Below are positions 61,001 to 64,000 of a stretch of DNA of 64,000 nt, piece by piece. Where the stretch lies: NCBI GenBank assembly GCA_008360955.1, contig LUCM01009342.1, forward strand, positions 49,870 to 113,869, read 5' to 3'. Below the pieces are notes generated by a model that saw only the letters and a program-made list of their open reading frames with translations, was not told the DNA's origin and did no database searches. Both the position numbers and the translations under genes were made by a program. Position 1 is the stretch's first letter. Every line of letters begins with the position of its first letter. The stretch comes from Fasciolopsis buskii. Its lineage: Eukaryota > Platyhelminthes > Trematoda > Plagiorchiida > Fasciolidae.

Positions 61001-64000
61001 CGCAAAATTTTCTGCTTCAGTTTAAAGCTTTACTTGGAATGCGTAAGGAGAACATTCGAATCTTGTGTGCACCACTCCTATCGATGTACACGCTATGAAT
61101 ACTGCTAATTAGCTGACGGACAGCGTGAAGCACTGAAATAAATACGGCGATCAGAGTATGAGCCGGCCATCTAATAGACAGCATTTCTCACAACGCATAT
61201 TTGCATGACTTACAACTAAATTGTACTTAGCACGAATGTAATAAAAAAATGATCATATTTAGCTGAAATTTGTAAATCCATTGCATTCGTCTGGGCATGC
61301 TCAGTTTCTGTCTTACATTGATAGAATAGCCAAAACATTTTCAGGATATTCACGAGACGAGAACGATTCATCGTTGACTGATTTCTTTTTCTTGATATTA
61401 GCACGAAGTCAAAATAACTCTGGATCCAATCGAGTTATGTTCTCCTTCAGTTGTGCTTGAAAGTCACCGCTGCAGGACTGAAAAGATGCCTCACTTGACC
61501 GTTTCTGACTGGGCTTCGTTGAGGCCCCCTTGTGTTTTGGTACCCGGATGTTTTTAAAGTTACATAACATATTTAGGTAAATTGTTATTTCATTTTTTCA
61601 TAAGACGCAGTTGGAATTTCTGGATTAAAAGCAAATGTATCATTTCAGCGGATGAAGAAATTACTCCCGGAATATGACGGAATGGCCTCCAGTTTAAATA
61701 AAATTAACTGGACAGTCCAGCCGCCTAACCGGTTTTGGATCGACCCTAGAAAAGGACACATTTCGCTCCGGAATCTAGACAGGTTTTTCTGCGGAACGCT
61801 AAAAATTGATGTGTTTGGGCAATTTTTCATCAGGAATCAATTTTTCCTAACACAGGGAGTAATAAGGTTGATATGTTCAATGGGAATACTTGGGCTAGGC
61901 CCGTCGCACGAGGCCTACCCATGAAGGCAAACAGTTCGGGACAATGGGCCGCAATTGATCAAGCAGATAACGTAGGAATTGTTGGATATGGGTGTCCAAA
62001 TCCCAATTCCTTGCACAGCCGTCTTGGACCGAAGTCTGTTTCCCGGTAGTATTATTCATTTGCTATTTTATAAATGAGAAATATGAAATTTCTTTTGGTA
62101 GAACATATCAGCATTTTTGCATCTGTTAGGGGAATTAGAGATCGTTTTTCCCAATTGTTTCCCCTAAGTTGCTTTACAACTAAAAATATTACGTATTTCA
62201 CGGAGTATATACAGACATTTTACTACCAGGAAATGAAGAAGGTTCGGAGTTTATGGGAGAAAACGGGACGTCAAGTGACGCTTTGACTTACTATTCTTCC
62301 AGTCATTATTAACGTTGATGACAGGGAGTGAAACCCATCGACACTTCGTCTACTATAGATAACGAAACTCCGAGAAGGCTGTTCGGTAAAACGATCAAAG
62401 TAAATGATTACTATTAGTTAGCTTATTTGATTGAAAATCCGCCTTGACAACGGTGATTCACGGTGCTCGAAATATCCGCTAACTACAGTTTGCAAATACG
62501 AAGCGGTAAGGCTAACTTTTATATACTGGCATATCCCATGTCAGTAGTCGCCACGACCAAACCCATTAGTCAAGTTTCAAAATGCGTGTTTATCAGCTGA
62601 TCAGTTACAAATACGGAAAATATATCCGTAAATTCCGAAGAACTGTTAACAGTAGTAACCAATTCGACAATCGGTGGACACAACACATTTCATTAGCAAG
62701 TTTATCATGCAACAAGGACATCGTATGCCAATTGATCAAAGTGAACGATAGTCAGTGAATCAATATTTCTGAGTGCTTCGAAAGACATCAGGCTGGTGAG
62801 TTTTTGTGATTGTTCGTTTGCCACGAGAATACAATTTTTCTTGGCAGAAATTGAATAAAAGTAACCATGTGCTTCGAGTATGCAGAAATCTACATCCGCC
62901 AGACCGAGGTAGGTATGTGCGCACGAACTGTCGAGCAAATACCTGAACGGTATCGGTGTCAAGCAAGCTAAAGACATTCATGCATTAAATCGAATTCACC
63001 AGTTACTGGGGCCGGCATGTGGGATAGGAATGAGGCTTCAAAAATGTTTAGTTTCATTCGTATCCACCACATTCAGTCAGTATACGCGCTTAGACCCTAC
63101 CAGATCAAACAAAAAAAATAGAAGCAATAATGCACTATGACGACCAAAACAAGTACGGGGTAAAAACGGGAAGAACATTCTGTTCAAGATCATATTTCCC
63201 GCAAAGGCAAAACAATGTTACTGTTTATGAAAGAAATACCGAAACAAAGCCGTTAGCGAGAAAATAGGCACATAGGAACGAAGAAATTTAGGAACATACG
63301 ACGAATGCTCCAGGCAATATAAAGACGAGGGAGAGGGCTGTGAAAATGAACGAATGGTCGGATTTAGATACGGGATAGAGAAGGAATTTTACGCATTAAA
63401 CAATGTGTTAGTGAATATTTGTGGCACTATTGACAAGTAGAGCGGATGGAACACACTGCTCAAATTCGAATTTCAGCCGGCAGATATTTACGTGTTTAAC
63501 CACCGATTCGAACGGCGACAGTCGGAGTGACTCCAAACTAGAACAAGTTCAGAAGGAAAATCATGCGCGATGTCAAAGACACAACAGATTTTATTGTTCA
63601 CACATCAAAAGCGCATCAAACAACGTGAAAGATAAAACTATATCAGCGGTAAAAAGTAAACAAGTAAACAAAATCAACGTTGAAAATCCAGAAATCTGGC
63701 ACCCGTGACTAGAACAAAACAAAACCTGACTGGCAGCAATATTCGAATGTTAGATGGCACATCTCTTGTCACTGGGTGCAAAGTCTCAGGCAGACATTGA
63801 AACTTACAGAATGCGTTCCAAATTAAAACTCTCATTTGTGTTAAAACATGATATTCAAACAACAAAAATCGAAAGGATGAATACCCGACAAAAATGTCAA
63901 TTAATTCACAAAGTTTGACAGAAACCACCAACGCCCTAGAAAGAACAAATAACCTCATCTCATCTGATATTGTGTGGAAACAAATGATTGGAAAGTGAAA

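Larger units (their letters stand above)
49100..64000. other. No recognised gene; A+T-rich DNA
   Basis: Almost 15 kb with only short frames (up to about 119 codons at 53524-53883) and no domain I recognise. Candidates such as 57099-57308 and 60732-61025 look somewhat protein-like but have no supporting motif or splice partner. The stretch contains a CA tract, a CTA tract, a two-copy diverged repeat and scattered CAAAAACAA motifs, listed separately. A long intron or intergenic region is likely. Confidence 0.5.

Noticed and set aside
60732..61025. LSAHSKRTDLNFDS resembles the 'PAHSPDLNP' motif of mariner-like transposases
   Set aside because: No upstream catalytic Asp motif (HxDNAxxH type), no terminal inverted repeats and no TA duplications; too weak.
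1..64000. CRISPR arrays, operons or prophage-like modules
   Set aside because: No spaced direct repeats and no dense gene strings; tandem repeats are microsatellites and the content is eukaryotic.

Overview
The window is eukaryotic, most likely from a parasitic flatworm, and a digenean fluke is my best guess. There are no dense bacterial-style reading frames. Recognisable protein similarity is almost entirely to relics of retroelement families typical of fluke and tapeworm genomes: RTE-like LINEs with a C-terminal 'RWLGHVLRM ... REQWRSCCHFLS' region, a CR1-like LINE, a Penelope-like element with a GIY-YIG endonuclease, and a BEL/Pao-type protease fragment. A tRNA-derived SINE and many microsatellites are also present. 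No species is claimed; everything here is read by eye.

Layout. About 1-11.4 kb: nothing recognised. About 11.44-11.72 kb: BEL/Pao-like zinc-knuckle and protease remnant, plus strand. About 11.7-23 kb: nothing recognised. 23.0-24.6 kb: on the minus strand, a Penelope GIY-YIG segment lies next to a CR1-like reverse transcriptase relic. 25.8-27.1 kb: the only convincing host gene fragment, two phase-0 plus-strand exons giving 138 codons, with an NPF motif near the N-terminus and a CaaX-like C-terminus (CCVLV). 27.67-36.06 kb: a cluster of RTE-like LINE copies inserted into one another. 36.17-37.66 kb: a small orphan LINE 3' end, a (TA)n-rich array and a second RTE-like subfamily. 37.7-64 kb: mostly unrecognised, visibly A+T-richer DNA, probably intergenic or intronic. 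It holds TA, GA, CA and CTA microsatellites, an inverted-repeat pair at TA tracts, a possible minus-strand exon near 48.0-48.2 kb and a SINE near 49.0 kb.

How the parts fit together. The best signal is the nested LINE locus. An old minus-strand element (C+E) is split by a younger minus-strand copy (A). A is itself split inside its endonuclease domain by a 5'-truncated plus-strand copy (B), which has a (GAT)n tail and a short target-site duplication. A fourth plus-strand copy (D) interrupts the 3' part of the oldest element. Because the inserts are antisense to their hosts, D and A form a tail-to-tail inverted repeat with arms near 0.8 kb and a spacer near 35 bp, a natural source of hairpin RNA if transcribed. 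All copies are broken by stops and frameshifts, and only copy A keeps an intact YADD box.
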